A stretch of DNA of 64,000 bases from Thermoplasmata archaeon (GTDB taxonomy: Archaea > Thermoplasmatota > Thermoplasmata > Thermoplasmatales > Thermoplasmataceae), in assembly GCA_021797555.1 (NCBI GenBank), contig JAJZZM010000006.1, forward strand, positions 1-64,000. The letters run 5' to 3'. Under the pieces are notes generated by a model. The model was not told the DNA's origin and searched no databases. It saw nothing but the letters and a program-made list of their open reading frames with translations. Position 1 is the stretch's first letter; each line of letters starts with the position of its first letter. The translations under genes and the position numbers were made by a program. This document shows, piece by piece, positions 26,984-34,606 of the stretch.

Positions 26984-28060
26984 ATGAAAGAGAGAAGAAT
27001 TTTTGATTATGTCAGGGATGTTGATTCGATACTGATAATGAATGGTGGCGAAAACCAAACAGACAAAACATTTTTTTACCTTACAGGCGCAAAATCAGGT
27101 ATATTTGAAGGATCGGCATTATATGTTAAGCCCGATAAAATAAAAATTATTACATCACAGCTTGAGGAGGAGGCAGCAAAGGAAACGGGCCTTGATGTCA
27201 TAACCTTCAAAACAGCGCAGGAAAAAAACGATATAATAAAAAATTTATTTGAAAAGTGTATAAATATTGGATTAAATTATTCTGCTGTAACACTGGATAT
27301 GTATAAGGATATATTAAAAATAATTCCGGATAAGGAGTTTATGGACGTATCACAGTCAATATTGGAATCAAGGAAAATAAAAGAAAACGATGAATTAAAA
27401 AATATAAAGGAGGCCGCAAAAATAGCAAGTGATTCCTTTGAAGATTTTACAAAAACATTGCATGAAGGCATGACTGAAAGTGAACTTGCAGCAAATGTTG
27501 TTTATTCCATGATGAAGAATGGGGCCTCCGGTGAATCGTTCAGCACAATAGTTGCATTTGGAAAAAATTCGGCTATACCACATTATTCACCTGGAAAAGC
27601 AAAATTGAAAAAGAATGATTTTGTTTTAATAGATTATGGTGCATTGTATAATAGATACTGCTCGGATACAACAAGAACTATTGTTTTCGGAAAGGCAAAT
27701 GATGAACAGAAAGAGATTTATGAAACCGTAAAAAAGGCACAGCATGATAGTATGATAGCAATTACAGAAGGCATAAATGGGAAAAACATTGATAAAATAG
27801 CAAGGGATATAATAGATTCCACGAAATACAGGGGGAGATTTATCCATAGCCTTGGCCACGGTGTTGGTTTAGATGTACATGATCACCCAGCATTGTCACC
27901 AAACTATGATTTTATACTTAAAAACAACATGGTTGTTACCGATGAGCCCGGAATATACGTAACTGGTTTTGGCGGTGTACGTATAGAAGATGATGTAATA
28001 GTCAAAAAGGATGGTTATGAGGAGATAACCAGTGCCCCGAAGGATTTAATAGAGCTATGA
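26984..28060 (+). CDS. pepQ: Xaa-Pro aminopeptidase/dipeptidase (M24 family)
   Basis: A 358-residue cytoplasmic metallopeptidase with the pita-bread fold. The N-terminal creatinase-like domain spans about 1-120. Metal ligands of the catalytic domain are visible in order: VLIDYGALYNRYCSDTTRT (two Asp), HSLGHGVGLDVHDHP (His), VTDEPGIYV (Glu), GVRIEDDVIV (Glu). It removes residues adjoining proline. Its last four bases overlap the primase large-subunit gene. Confidence 0.92.
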   Translation: MKERRIFDYVRDVDSILIMNGGENQTDKTFFYLTGAKSGIFEGSALYVKPDKIKIITSQLEEEAAKETGLDVITFKTAQEKNDIIKNLFEKCINIGLNYSAVTLDMYKDILKIIPDKEFMDVSQSILESRKIKENDELKNIKEAAKIASDSFEDFTKTLHEGMTESELAANVVYSMMKNGASGESFSTIVAFGKNSAIPHYSPGKAKLKKNDFVLIDYGALYNRYCSDTTRTIVFGKANDEQKEIYETVKKAQHDSMIAITEGINGKNIDKIARDIIDSTKYRGRFIHSLGHGVGLDVHDHPALSPNYDFILKNNMVVTDEPGIYVTGFGGVRIEDDVIVKKDGYEEITSAPKDLIEL

Positions 28061-29067
28061 TAACATCAAATTTTTTTATTGATTTTAATTTAATTAAAGA
28101 TAAAAATAGAATACGTGACATTCTTATTAAAAATGGCATGGTAAGGAGAAGTGCCTTTGACTATTTAGAGAATTTAATAAAAAAATATTCCATGGATGTA
28201 AAATACAATCCAACCATGGATAAAGAAACGTTCGCAGTTGTAATATGGATTATAAAATATATAAATGAAAAACCCTTAATCAGTAGATTTATAACGGACC
28301 AGAGAGACGTATTCCAGAATAAAATAGCCGGGCTCTCGTTAGAAAATTATGATAATGTAATTGAATATTTTAGTTCCCTCGGAATAGAGGATGCCTCCAT
28401 TAAAGCTATAGATAATAAATATTTATTTAAAATATCTTTTGATATTTTTATAAGATACAATAAAAAACTCTCAGGAAATAAATACAGATTGATATACCAG
28501 ATGCTTGACAATGGCTATGTATATATAGATTTAAATCAGGTGTCACATATATTAAGGGAATACTTTGTAGTGGAAATGTATAATATTTATAACGAAATGG
28601 AAAATCCAAATGACATTTTTGAAGGATTTTATGATAAATTAGATGAATTAAAAAAGGAATTTATTGAAATAAATAGAAAAAACACAATGAATTTGGGCGA
28701 TGTAGATTCCTCAATATTCCCACCATGCATTAAGGAATACATCAATGAAATAAATGATGGCGGTAACCCATCCCACATGGCAAGGCTTACACTGGCCACA
28801 TTCCTGCACCATATTGGTATGGACAATAATGGCATAGTTAAAATATTTAGCAGAACCGCAGATTTTGATGAAAATAGTGCAGCATATCAGGTAAACCATT
28901 TAACAGGAAACATATCCGGAACAGAATATTCTCCACCAAAATGTGCAACGTTAAAATCAAATCATCTCTGTTATATGGGAGATGATCCTTTATGCAAAAT
29001 GATAAAGCATCCCCTGCAGTATTATGAAACAAAAGCAAGGTATAAAATCAGGAAGAATAAATTATAG
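28057..29067 (+). CDS. priL: DNA primase large subunit (Fe-S)
   Basis: Partner of the catalytic small primase subunit in RNA primer synthesis. The 336 residues end in the conserved iron-sulfur domain: PPCIKEYINEI (about 227), GGNPSHMARLTLATFLHHIG, then KCATLKSNHLCYMGDDPLCK, which together supply four Cys ligands. The region before residue 215 is helical and divergent, as usual. It is translationally coupled to pepQ (ATGA). The 3' end overlaps the convergent SRP19 gene by six bases. The small subunit is not in this window. Confidence 0.9.
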   Translation: MITSNFFIDFNLIKDKNRIRDILIKNGMVRRSAFDYLENLIKKYSMDVKYNPTMDKETFAVVIWIIKYINEKPLISRFITDQRDVFQNKIAGLSLENYDNVIEYFSSLGIEDASIKAIDNKYLFKISFDIFIRYNKKLSGNKYRLIYQMLDNGYVYIDLNQVSHILREYFVVEMYNIYNEMENPNDIFEGFYDKLDELKKEFIEINRKNTMNLGDVDSSIFPPCIKEYINEINDGGNPSHMARLTLATFLHHIGMDNNGIVKIFSRTADFDENSAAYQVNHLTGNISGTEYSPPKCATLKSNHLCYMGDDPLCKMIKHPLQYYETKARYKIRKNKL

Positions 29068-29310
29068 CCTCTTTTCTATTATTTTTAATAATGTTGCTTT
29101 TTTTACATTGCCATCAACAATAAACATTTTTGATTCCATATAAGGTACTCTTGGATACCTGCAGTCGCGGACTTCATAATTAAAATGCATTTCCTTCAAT
29201 ATTGATAATAATTTATCGTCACTGTATTTTTCGGCTTTGCTTTTATTTATTCTCCTTCCAAGCCTTCTGGAAATATTCCTATTAAAATACTGAGAATATA
29301 AAGTTATCAT
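29062..29310 (-). CDS. srp19: signal recognition particle 19 kDa protein
   Basis: Binds SRP RNA and helps SRP54 load. The 82 residues follow the archaeal SRP19 pattern: TLYSQYFNRNISRRLGRRIN (aligned with lwP-x-YFD-x-x-x-SR-x-x-GRR), KYSDDKLLSIL, then RYPRVPYMESKMFIV. It is translationally coupled to the S8e ribosomal gene upstream (four-base overlap). Confidence 0.88.
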   Translation of the reverse strand: MITLYSQYFNRNISRRLGRRINKSKAEKYSDDKLLSILKEMHFNYEVRDCRYPRVPYMESKMFIVDGNVKKATLLKIIEKRL

Positions 29311-29687
29311 TTTATTATTACTGCATTAATTATTCCATTCTGGCCTGGCCTTGATGTTATTTTCGCATTCCCAAGGTCTGTTGATATTATTGTTCCCTTA
29401 TTCATTATGTTCCTCTGCACATAATGTGGGTCTGCCTGATTTTCTTTAACCGTTAAAATTTTCAATTTCTTTGTTGTTTTATCATCTGGATTATAAACGT
29501 TAGCATATAACTCTTTTAATAAGATTAATTTTCTATTTCCACCCAATGTCCTTAATGATCTTCTCTCAGTATCGCCAATCCTTGTTAACGATGGTTCTCT
29601 ACCAAGTTCGTATCTTCTCTTTGAATGATTTCTTCTTAATTTACCACCTGTAAATTTCTTTGTGCCTTTACCCTGATATATCGTCAT
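29307..29687 (-). CDS. rps8e: 30S ribosomal protein S8e
   Basis: Small-subunit ribosomal protein shared by archaea and eukaryotes. The 126 residues show YQGKGTKKFTGGKLRRNHSK, RRYELGREPSLT, the central NVYNPDDKT region and the C-terminal GNAKITSRPGQNGIINAVI. Length and motifs match. It leads an operon with srp19. Confidence 0.97.
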   Translation of the reverse strand: MTIYQGKGTKKFTGGKLRRNHSKRRYELGREPSLTRIGDTERRSLRTLGGNRKLILLKELYANVYNPDDKTTKKLKILTVKENQADPHYVQRNIMNKGTIISTDLGNAKITSRPGQNGIINAVIIK

Positions 29688-30009
29688 AGTATTCTGTATC
29701 TATTAAAATTATATAAGCTTTTATTTAATAAAAATTAGGATACATGATTCAATTATTTCATGAGTATTATATTATAAATTAATTTATAAATAAAATTCTA
29801 TCAATCGCCGCCCTATTATTTGATAAATAAGTGCGTTTTATAGAATTATAATCATTAAAATATCAGCTATAACTAACATTTCCAAATAAGATATTATACA
29901 TATAATTTTTCAGGTTTTATATTACCTATATTTATTGTGCGATTGATCCTTAAAATAGTTATTCAGTTCAATAAATATTATTTATATATATTATTACAAT
30001 AGCATATAA
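29688..30009. other. gene-free divergent promoter region
   Basis: About 320 bases between divergent rps8e and the GMP synthase gene with no supported ORF. An inverted repeat AATTCTAT (29794-29801)/ATAGAATT (29840-29847) encloses an unusually GC-rich CAATCGCCGCCC. The right end has an ATTTATATATA promoter-like tract at about 29979-29991. Confidence 0.3.
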
Positions 30010-30576
30010 ATGAAAATTGATGTTATTGATAATGGCGGCCAGTGGACACACAGAGAATGGAGGGTTTTAAAATCCCTCGATATAGAATCGGAGATACTGC
30101 CAAACAATATTGATAATGATAAATTAAACGACCTTGATGGCATAGTTTTATCCGGCGGACCTGCAAGCATTGATAAGGAATTAAACAGATTAGGCAATAT
30201 AAAGGAATATATAGAAACCCACAACTATCCTGTATTTGGTATATGTGTTGGTGCACAGTTCATAGCTTTAAATTCAGGTGGTTCAGTAGGAAAGGCAATG
30301 CATTCAGAGTATGGAAGAAAGGAAATAACATTCAGCAGGAATGAGTCTATTTTTTTTAATATTCCAGAGAAAATCAATGCATGGGAAAACCACAATGATG
30401 AAATAAAAGGTATATCCAGTGAATATATAGTATGTGCATCATCGGACACATGCAAGATACAGGCATTTTATCATAAAAATAAGGATATTTTTGGTGTTCA
30501 ATTTCATCCAGAAGTTAATAATACAGAATGCGGGACGCAGTTATTCAAAAATTTTATAGAGGTATGCAAAAAATAA
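30010..30576 (+). CDS. guaAA: GMP synthase, glutamine amidotransferase subunit A
   Basis: Supplies ammonia from glutamine for XMP to GMP conversion; archaea keep this as a separate subunit. Of 188 residues, the triad is visible as Cys79 (FGICVGAQ), His166 and Glu168 (VQFHPEV). VLSGGPASI (46-54) is the oxyanion strand. The length matches the archaeal subunit. The ATP pyrophosphatase subunit is not in this window. Confidence 0.93.
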   Translation: MKIDVIDNGGQWTHREWRVLKSLDIESEILPNNIDNDKLNDLDGIVLSGGPASIDKELNRLGNIKEYIETHNYPVFGICVGAQFIALNSGGSVGKAMHSEYGRKEITFSRNESIFFNIPEKINAWENHNDEIKGISSEYIVCASSDTCKIQAFYHKNKDIFGVQFHPEVNNTECGTQLFKNFIEVCKK

Positions 30577-30600
30577 AATTATATTAATGCATTTAATGTT

Positions 30601-31335
30601 ATGTTTATTTTAAAATCTGAAGATTATACAGGTATCTTAGATGATAATACTGCATATGTAAGGGGAGAAAAAATAACTTTGCCAGGAAATTATGTATACG
30701 ATCCCGGTGATTCTATAAAAATAAAAGGCAGGGAATATATAGTATTGAACTGCGACCCGTTATTTTATAATGAAGTAACTGAAAGATATACACAGACAGT
30801 ATTGCCTCTTGATATATCATATATATTATATTCGGCATCAATAAATTCAGGAAAAAACATTCTTGAATCAGGTGTAGGCATAGGGAATTTAAGCTATTCC
30901 ATATTAAAATCAATAGGAAAAAGTGGTAAATTAACTGGCATAGATATAAATGAAAAAAACATTGAAAATGCCAGAAAAAATTTATCAAGGTTTATAAATA
31001 CAGATAACTGGAATTTAATAAATGATGACATTAAAAATTATAAAAGCAATGATATTTATGATGCAATAATACTTGATATGCCTGATCCATGGAATGCCAT
31101 ATCAAATATTAAGCATAACCTGAAACCCGGTGGATATATAATTTTGTATTCTCCAAATTATAACCAGACAGAAAAAAATGTTCTTGAACTTAAAAAAAAT
31201 AAATTTTTTGTTGTTGAAACAGTTGAACTAATTAAAAGAAATATCATTGTGCGTGAGAATGCAACAAGACCGGATAATAACGTTATAGGGCATACGGCTT
31301 TTATAAACATTGCAATTAAAACATCAAAAATTTGA
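30601..31335 (+). CDS. trmI: tRNA (adenine-58-N1)-methyltransferase, TrmI family
   Basis: S-adenosylmethionine-dependent methylation of tRNA adenosine at position 58 (and 57 in some archaea). In 244 residues: a small N-terminal beta domain with YVYDPGDSIKIKGREY, then the Rossmann domain NILESGVGIGNLSYSI (about 93-108), GKLTGIDINEKNIENARKNL and the catalytic-side VILDMPDPWNAI, all typical of TrmI. It lies 24 bases after the GMP synthase gene and may share its transcript. Confidence 0.9.
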   Translation: MFILKSEDYTGILDDNTAYVRGEKITLPGNYVYDPGDSIKIKGREYIVLNCDPLFYNEVTERYTQTVLPLDISYILYSASINSGKNILESGVGIGNLSYSILKSIGKSGKLTGIDINEKNIENARKNLSRFINTDNWNLINDDIKNYKSNDIYDAIILDMPDPWNAISNIKHNLKPGGYIILYSPNYNQTEKNVLELKKNKFFVVETVELIKRNIIVRENATRPDNNVIGHTAFINIAIKTSKI

Positions 31336-31369
31336 ATTGTAAAAAATTAAAATTTATTTTAAATATTTT

Positions 31370-32284
31370 TCATTCATTATCCAGGCCAAGAGCTTTGCTC
31401 ATATCCTTGTATCTGTTCCTTATTGTTACTTCTGTTACACCAGATACCATTGCTATGTCCTTCTGTGTCCTTGATTTCCCATTTTTTATTGCAGCAATGT
31501 AAATAGCTGCAGCTGCAACTCCTGTTGGGCCCTTTCCCGCTGATATGCCTGCCTCAGTTGCCATTCTGATAATATTTTCGCTGTCAATTATCACATTTTT
31601 ATCCAAATCTAATTTATTGCAGAACTGTGAAATATATGAATAAGGTGTTGTTGGCTTTAAATTTAATGCCAGTTCCTTGGCTAAATGCCTGTATGATTTG
31701 CCAACCTTCTTTTTATTAACATCGGCAATTTTTGATATTTCATCTAATGTTCTTGGTATATCTATCATTCTGCATGCTGCATATATTGATGCACATACTA
31801 TACTCTCGATGCTTCTCCCTCTTATAAGGTTTCTCTCCACAGCTTTCCTGTATATAAGGGCTGCGCTTTCTTTTATATCCTTTGGGATGCCTAGTTTTGC
31901 ACTATCTTCATTTAATAATTGGAGTGCCATGGACAAATTTCTTTCAGCTGCATTGCTTACTCTAATCCTCTGATGCCATTTCCTTACCCTGTATATCTGT
32001 GCCCTGTTTTTATGTGGTATCCTTTTGCCATAATAATCCTTATTAGACCAGGAAATTTCAGTTGATAATCCCTTATCGTGACTTAAAAAACTCATAGGAG
32101 ATCCTGTTCTGGATCTATTTTCATTCTGTTCTGAATCAAAGGATCTCCATTCTGGCCCCTGGTCAATAATAGAGTCCTCTATAACCATACCACACTCATA
32201 ACATGTAACTTCACCCCTTTCATAATCTTTTATAAGGTGTGCTGAACCACATTCCGGGCATACTTTTATATCATCTACTTCCAT
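31370..32284 (-). CDS. tfb: transcription initiation factor B, copy 1
   Basis: Recruits RNA polymerase to TBP-bound promoters. A 304-residue protein with an N-terminal zinc ribbon (CPECGSAHLIKDYERGEVTC-x2-C), the B-reader/linker GPEWRSFDSEQNENRSRTG, and two cyclin-like repeats from about residues 110 and 205, the second ending in the DNA-recognition helix [19 protein letters not shown]. It is divergent from the Gar1-TFB copy 2 unit and close to it in length and motifs. Confidence 0.95.
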   Translation of the reverse strand: MEVDDIKVCPECGSAHLIKDYERGEVTCYECGMVIEDSIIDQGPEWRSFDSEQNENRSRTGSPMSFLSHDKGLSTEISWSNKDYYGKRIPHKNRAQIYRVRKWHQRIRVSNAAERNLSMALQLLNEDSAKLGIPKDIKESAALIYRKAVERNLIRGRSIESIVCASIYAACRMIDIPRTLDEISKIADVNKKKVGKSYRHLAKELALNLKPTTPYSYISQFCNKLDLDKNVIIDSENIIRMATEAGISAGKGPTGVAAAAIYIAAIKNGKSRTQKDIAMVSGVTEVTIRNRYKDMSKALGLDNE

Positions 32285-32463
32285 AAACCCACCACATTAA
32301 TATAGGTATTACATTAAGTATTAAAATATTATTATATTTTACGAAATTAATTTATAAAAAAAATTCAGCAATAAACAATATAATAATCAAGTAAAATACA
32401 CATTGCACACATATATACACTAATGTTTTAATATCATAACAGCTATTTTTAATAATATTACGA

Positions 32464-32475
32464 AAGTTTTAAATA
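32464..32475 (+). promoter_or_regulatory. TATA-like element for gar1-tfb
   Basis: AGTTTTAAATAG centred about 29 bases before ATG 32499 of gar1, with only a very short leader left; fits a leaderless first gene of the operon. Confidence 0.4.
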
Positions 32476-32498
32476 GCAATTTTGTATATAGAATATGT

Positions 32499-32711
32499 AT
32501 GAAATACGAGTGCAGTATAATACATATAATTAACAATGAAGTGCTTATAAATATAAATAATTGCATTGGAATACACAATAAAATTTACGATGAAAATGAT
32601 ATTAGCATAGGGAAAATTACAAGAATATTAGGACCCGTATCTCACCCATATGCTCTTGCATATCTTACTAAAAAAGATATGGATGTAAAAAAAATATATG
32701 TAAAATGTTAA
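32499..32711 (+). CDS. gar1: H/ACA ribonucleoprotein subunit Gar1
   Basis: Component of the pseudouridylation RNP with Cbf5, Nop10 and L7Ae. The 70 residues carry the beta-barrel pattern with [20 protein letters not shown], matching the family core G-x-I-x-x-I-F/L-GPV-x-x-PY. The short length is usual for archaea, which lack the RGG tails. The gene order gar1-tfb is a known archaeal arrangement and supports the call. The next gene begins 10 bases later. Confidence 0.88.
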   Translation: MKYECSIIHIINNEVLININNCIGIHNKIYDENDISIGKITRILGPVSHPYALAYLTKKDMDVKKIYVKC

Positions 32712-32721
32712 GGTGATTAAA

Positions 32722-33657
32722 ATGGCAGAAGAAAAGAAAAAAAATATTTATGAAATAGATAAATGCCCCGAATGTGGATCTTCACAGCTAGTAAGAGATT
32801 ACGAGCGTGGAGAATTAGTATGCTCAAATTGCGGTTTAGTAATTGATGACAGTTACATTGATGAAGGCCCAGAGTGGAGGGCATTTGATTCTGAGCAGAG
32901 CGAAAGCCGTGCCAGGACAGGTTCTCCAATGACATATACAATTCATGATAAAGGATTATCCACGGATATATCATGGAAAAATAAGGATTCATACGGTAAA
33001 TCTATCCCTACAAGAAACAGAGCACAGTTGTATAGATTGAGAAAATGGCAGAAGAGGATTAAGGTATCAAATGCTGCAGAGAGGAATCTATCCCAGGCAT
33101 TGCAGGAATTAGAGAGGATGGCATCCAATTTAAGCATACCAAATGATGTCAGGGAAACGTCTGCAGTTATATACAGAAAGGCAGTTAAGCAGAATATGAT
33201 AAGGGGGAGGTCAATAGAAGGAGTTGTTGCTGGATCAATATATGCAGCATGCAGGATAACAAATGTTCCCAGAACATTAGATGAAATTGCATCCGTAACC
33301 AGGGTAAAGAAAAAGGAAATAGGAAGGACATACAGAATAATGGCCAGATACCTGAAATTAAATATATTGCCATCAAAACCAGATGACTATGTAAACCGGT
33401 TCTGCTCCAAGTTAAGGTTATCAATGGAAGCAAGAAAGAGGGCAGAGGAAATATTAAAAATGGCTGTTGACAATGATTTAACATCAGGAAAGGGTCCAAC
33501 AGGAGTTGCAGCTGCAGCTATTTACATTGCATCATTAATTACAGGTGAAAGAAGAACACAGAGGGCAATAGCAGAAGTGGCAGGTGTGACGGAAGTAACA
33601 ATAAGAAACAGATACAAGGAATTAACAGAAAAATTAAATCTTACAATAGAAGAATAA
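32722..33657 (+). CDS. tfb: transcription initiation factor B, copy 2
   Basis: A 311-residue TFB with zinc ribbon [20 protein letters not shown]-x2-C, reader segment [19 protein letters not shown], and two cyclin repeats ending in [23 protein letters not shown] 32722 has an AGGTGAT ribosome site directly upstream, which favours it over GTG 32713. This is the copy in the conserved gar1-tfb operon and so perhaps the ancestral one. The two copies share the recognition helix almost exactly but diverge in the first repeat. Confidence 0.95.
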   Translation: MAEEKKKNIYEIDKCPECGSSQLVRDYERGELVCSNCGLVIDDSYIDEGPEWRAFDSEQSESRARTGSPMTYTIHDKGLSTDISWKNKDSYGKSIPTRNRAQLYRLRKWQKRIKVSNAAERNLSQALQELERMASNLSIPNDVRETSAVIYRKAVKQNMIRGRSIEGVVAGSIYAACRITNVPRTLDEIASVTRVKKKEIGRTYRIMARYLKLNILPSKPDDYVNRFCSKLRLSMEARKRAEEILKMAVDNDLTSGKGPTGVAAAAIYIASLITGERRTQRAIAEVAGVTEVTIRNRYKELTEKLNLTIEE

Positions 33658-33659
33658 AA

Positions 33660-33866
33660 TTATAAATTTTTTATTTTTTTAAATGTTTCATAATCCCTTA
33701 TAATATCATCTACTAAATTATAAATGGAAATAATTTTTGCGTTTTTTATATCTATTTTTAGTTTACCGCTATCGCATTCCATTGAAATATTTTCATCATT
33801 GTCCGCAATAATGGAATTATATAGACCTGGGCAGTCTTCTTCATCTATTTCAATATTTATTTCCAT
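33660..33866 (-). CDS. pcc1: KEOPS subunit Pcc1-like protein
   Basis: Pcc1 dimerises KEOPS, which modifies A37 of tRNA. From ATG 33866 there are 68 residues with the family's beta-beta-alpha-beta-beta-alpha run: EINIEIDEEDCPGLYNSIIADN, then SGKLKIDIKNAKIISIYNLV with the Pcc1 (A/N)-x-D/K-x-x-x-L/I-R/Y-x-x-x-N/D-like end, and the final helix DDIIRDYETFKKI. It is divergent, so confidence is moderate. The longer reading from 33914 adds 16 residues that overlap the presumed promoter. Convergent with tfb, two bases apart. Confidence 0.6.
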   Translation of the reverse strand: MEINIEIDEEDCPGLYNSIIADNDENISMECDSGKLKIDIKNAKIISIYNLVDDIIRDYETFKKIKNL

Positions 33867-33981
33867 ATATGCAGTAATCATAAAGCATAATAAATCTTTA
33901 TTTATTAATAACAAAATAATAATTATATATCATAATGCAATATTAGTACTGTGGCAAAGTTTAAAAACGCTGCATTATAAA

Positions 33982-34066
33982 GCGGAGGTTACCGAGTCAG
34001 GTTAAAGGTGATAGACTCAAAATCTATTCCCAAAGGGGTTCGCCGGTTCAAATCCGACCCTCCGCA
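33982..34066 (+). tRNA. tRNA-Leu (CAA)
   Basis: Class II tRNA: acceptor GCGGAGG/CCTCCGC, anticodon arm ATAGA-CTCAAAA-TCTAT giving CAA, variable arm about TCCCAAAGGGGTTC, discriminator A. The T stem as written (GCCGG/CCGAC) holds one C-A mismatch. No intron. Confidence 0.92.
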
Positions 34067-34107
34067 TTTTTATCATTTATTTAAATATAATTAATCATCA
34101 ATAAAAA

Positions 34108-34521
34108 TCATTTTTTTATCAATGATAACCTGTAAAAATAATAGAATTCAGATATTACAACAATAATAAATGAAAATGCCATTAAAAATGAATATATATT
34201 GTACTCATAGAAAAGAAATATAAATCCAGATAAACCTGCTACTATAACAAAAATAAATGATAATGCACCGGAAATTATTATTTTCATATCATTTATCCTG
34301 ACTGCAAGTAGCAAGAGAATAAATGATGCTATTAATATAAGAAAGCCAAACATCATGTGAATAAAAACTATTATGTAATTTGAAGGGAAATGCAAATGCA
34401 ATTCGCTTATAGGTGGAAATGAAACATATAAGTTTATGTACATTCCAAGTAAAAACTGCAATGCAAGCATAATCATCATTACAAGGATACCTGTATAGGC
34501 ATAACTATATTTCTGTTCCAT
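34108..34521 (-). CDS. four-span membrane protein of unknown function
   Basis: A 137-residue protein with spans at about 7-33, 48-74, 78-106 and 108-130. A His in span 2 (FIHMMFGFL), together with an earlier LHLHFPS loop, is reminiscent of small heme-binding membrane proteins such as cytochrome b561-like or DUF420-like proteins, but this is not enough for a call. It lies alone, convergent with tRNA-Leu and divergent from the aminopeptidase. Confidence 0.6.
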   Translation of the reverse strand: MEQKYSYAYTGILVMMIMLALQFLLGMYINLYVSFPPISELHLHFPSNYIIVFIHMMFGFLILIASFILLLLAVRINDMKIIISGALSFIFVIVAGLSGFIFLFYEYNIYSFLMAFSFIIVVISEFYYFYRLSLIKK

Positions 34522-34606
34522 GATATCTTAATTTAAAATTGATATTTAAATAAATACATTAAATATAAAATATAAAAATTTATTAAAGTTTGTAGCATAA
34601 AGCCTT

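Noticed and set aside
34108-34521. Cytochrome subunit call for the four-span protein
   Set aside because: Only one suitably placed membrane His is clear; heme coordination cannot be supported.
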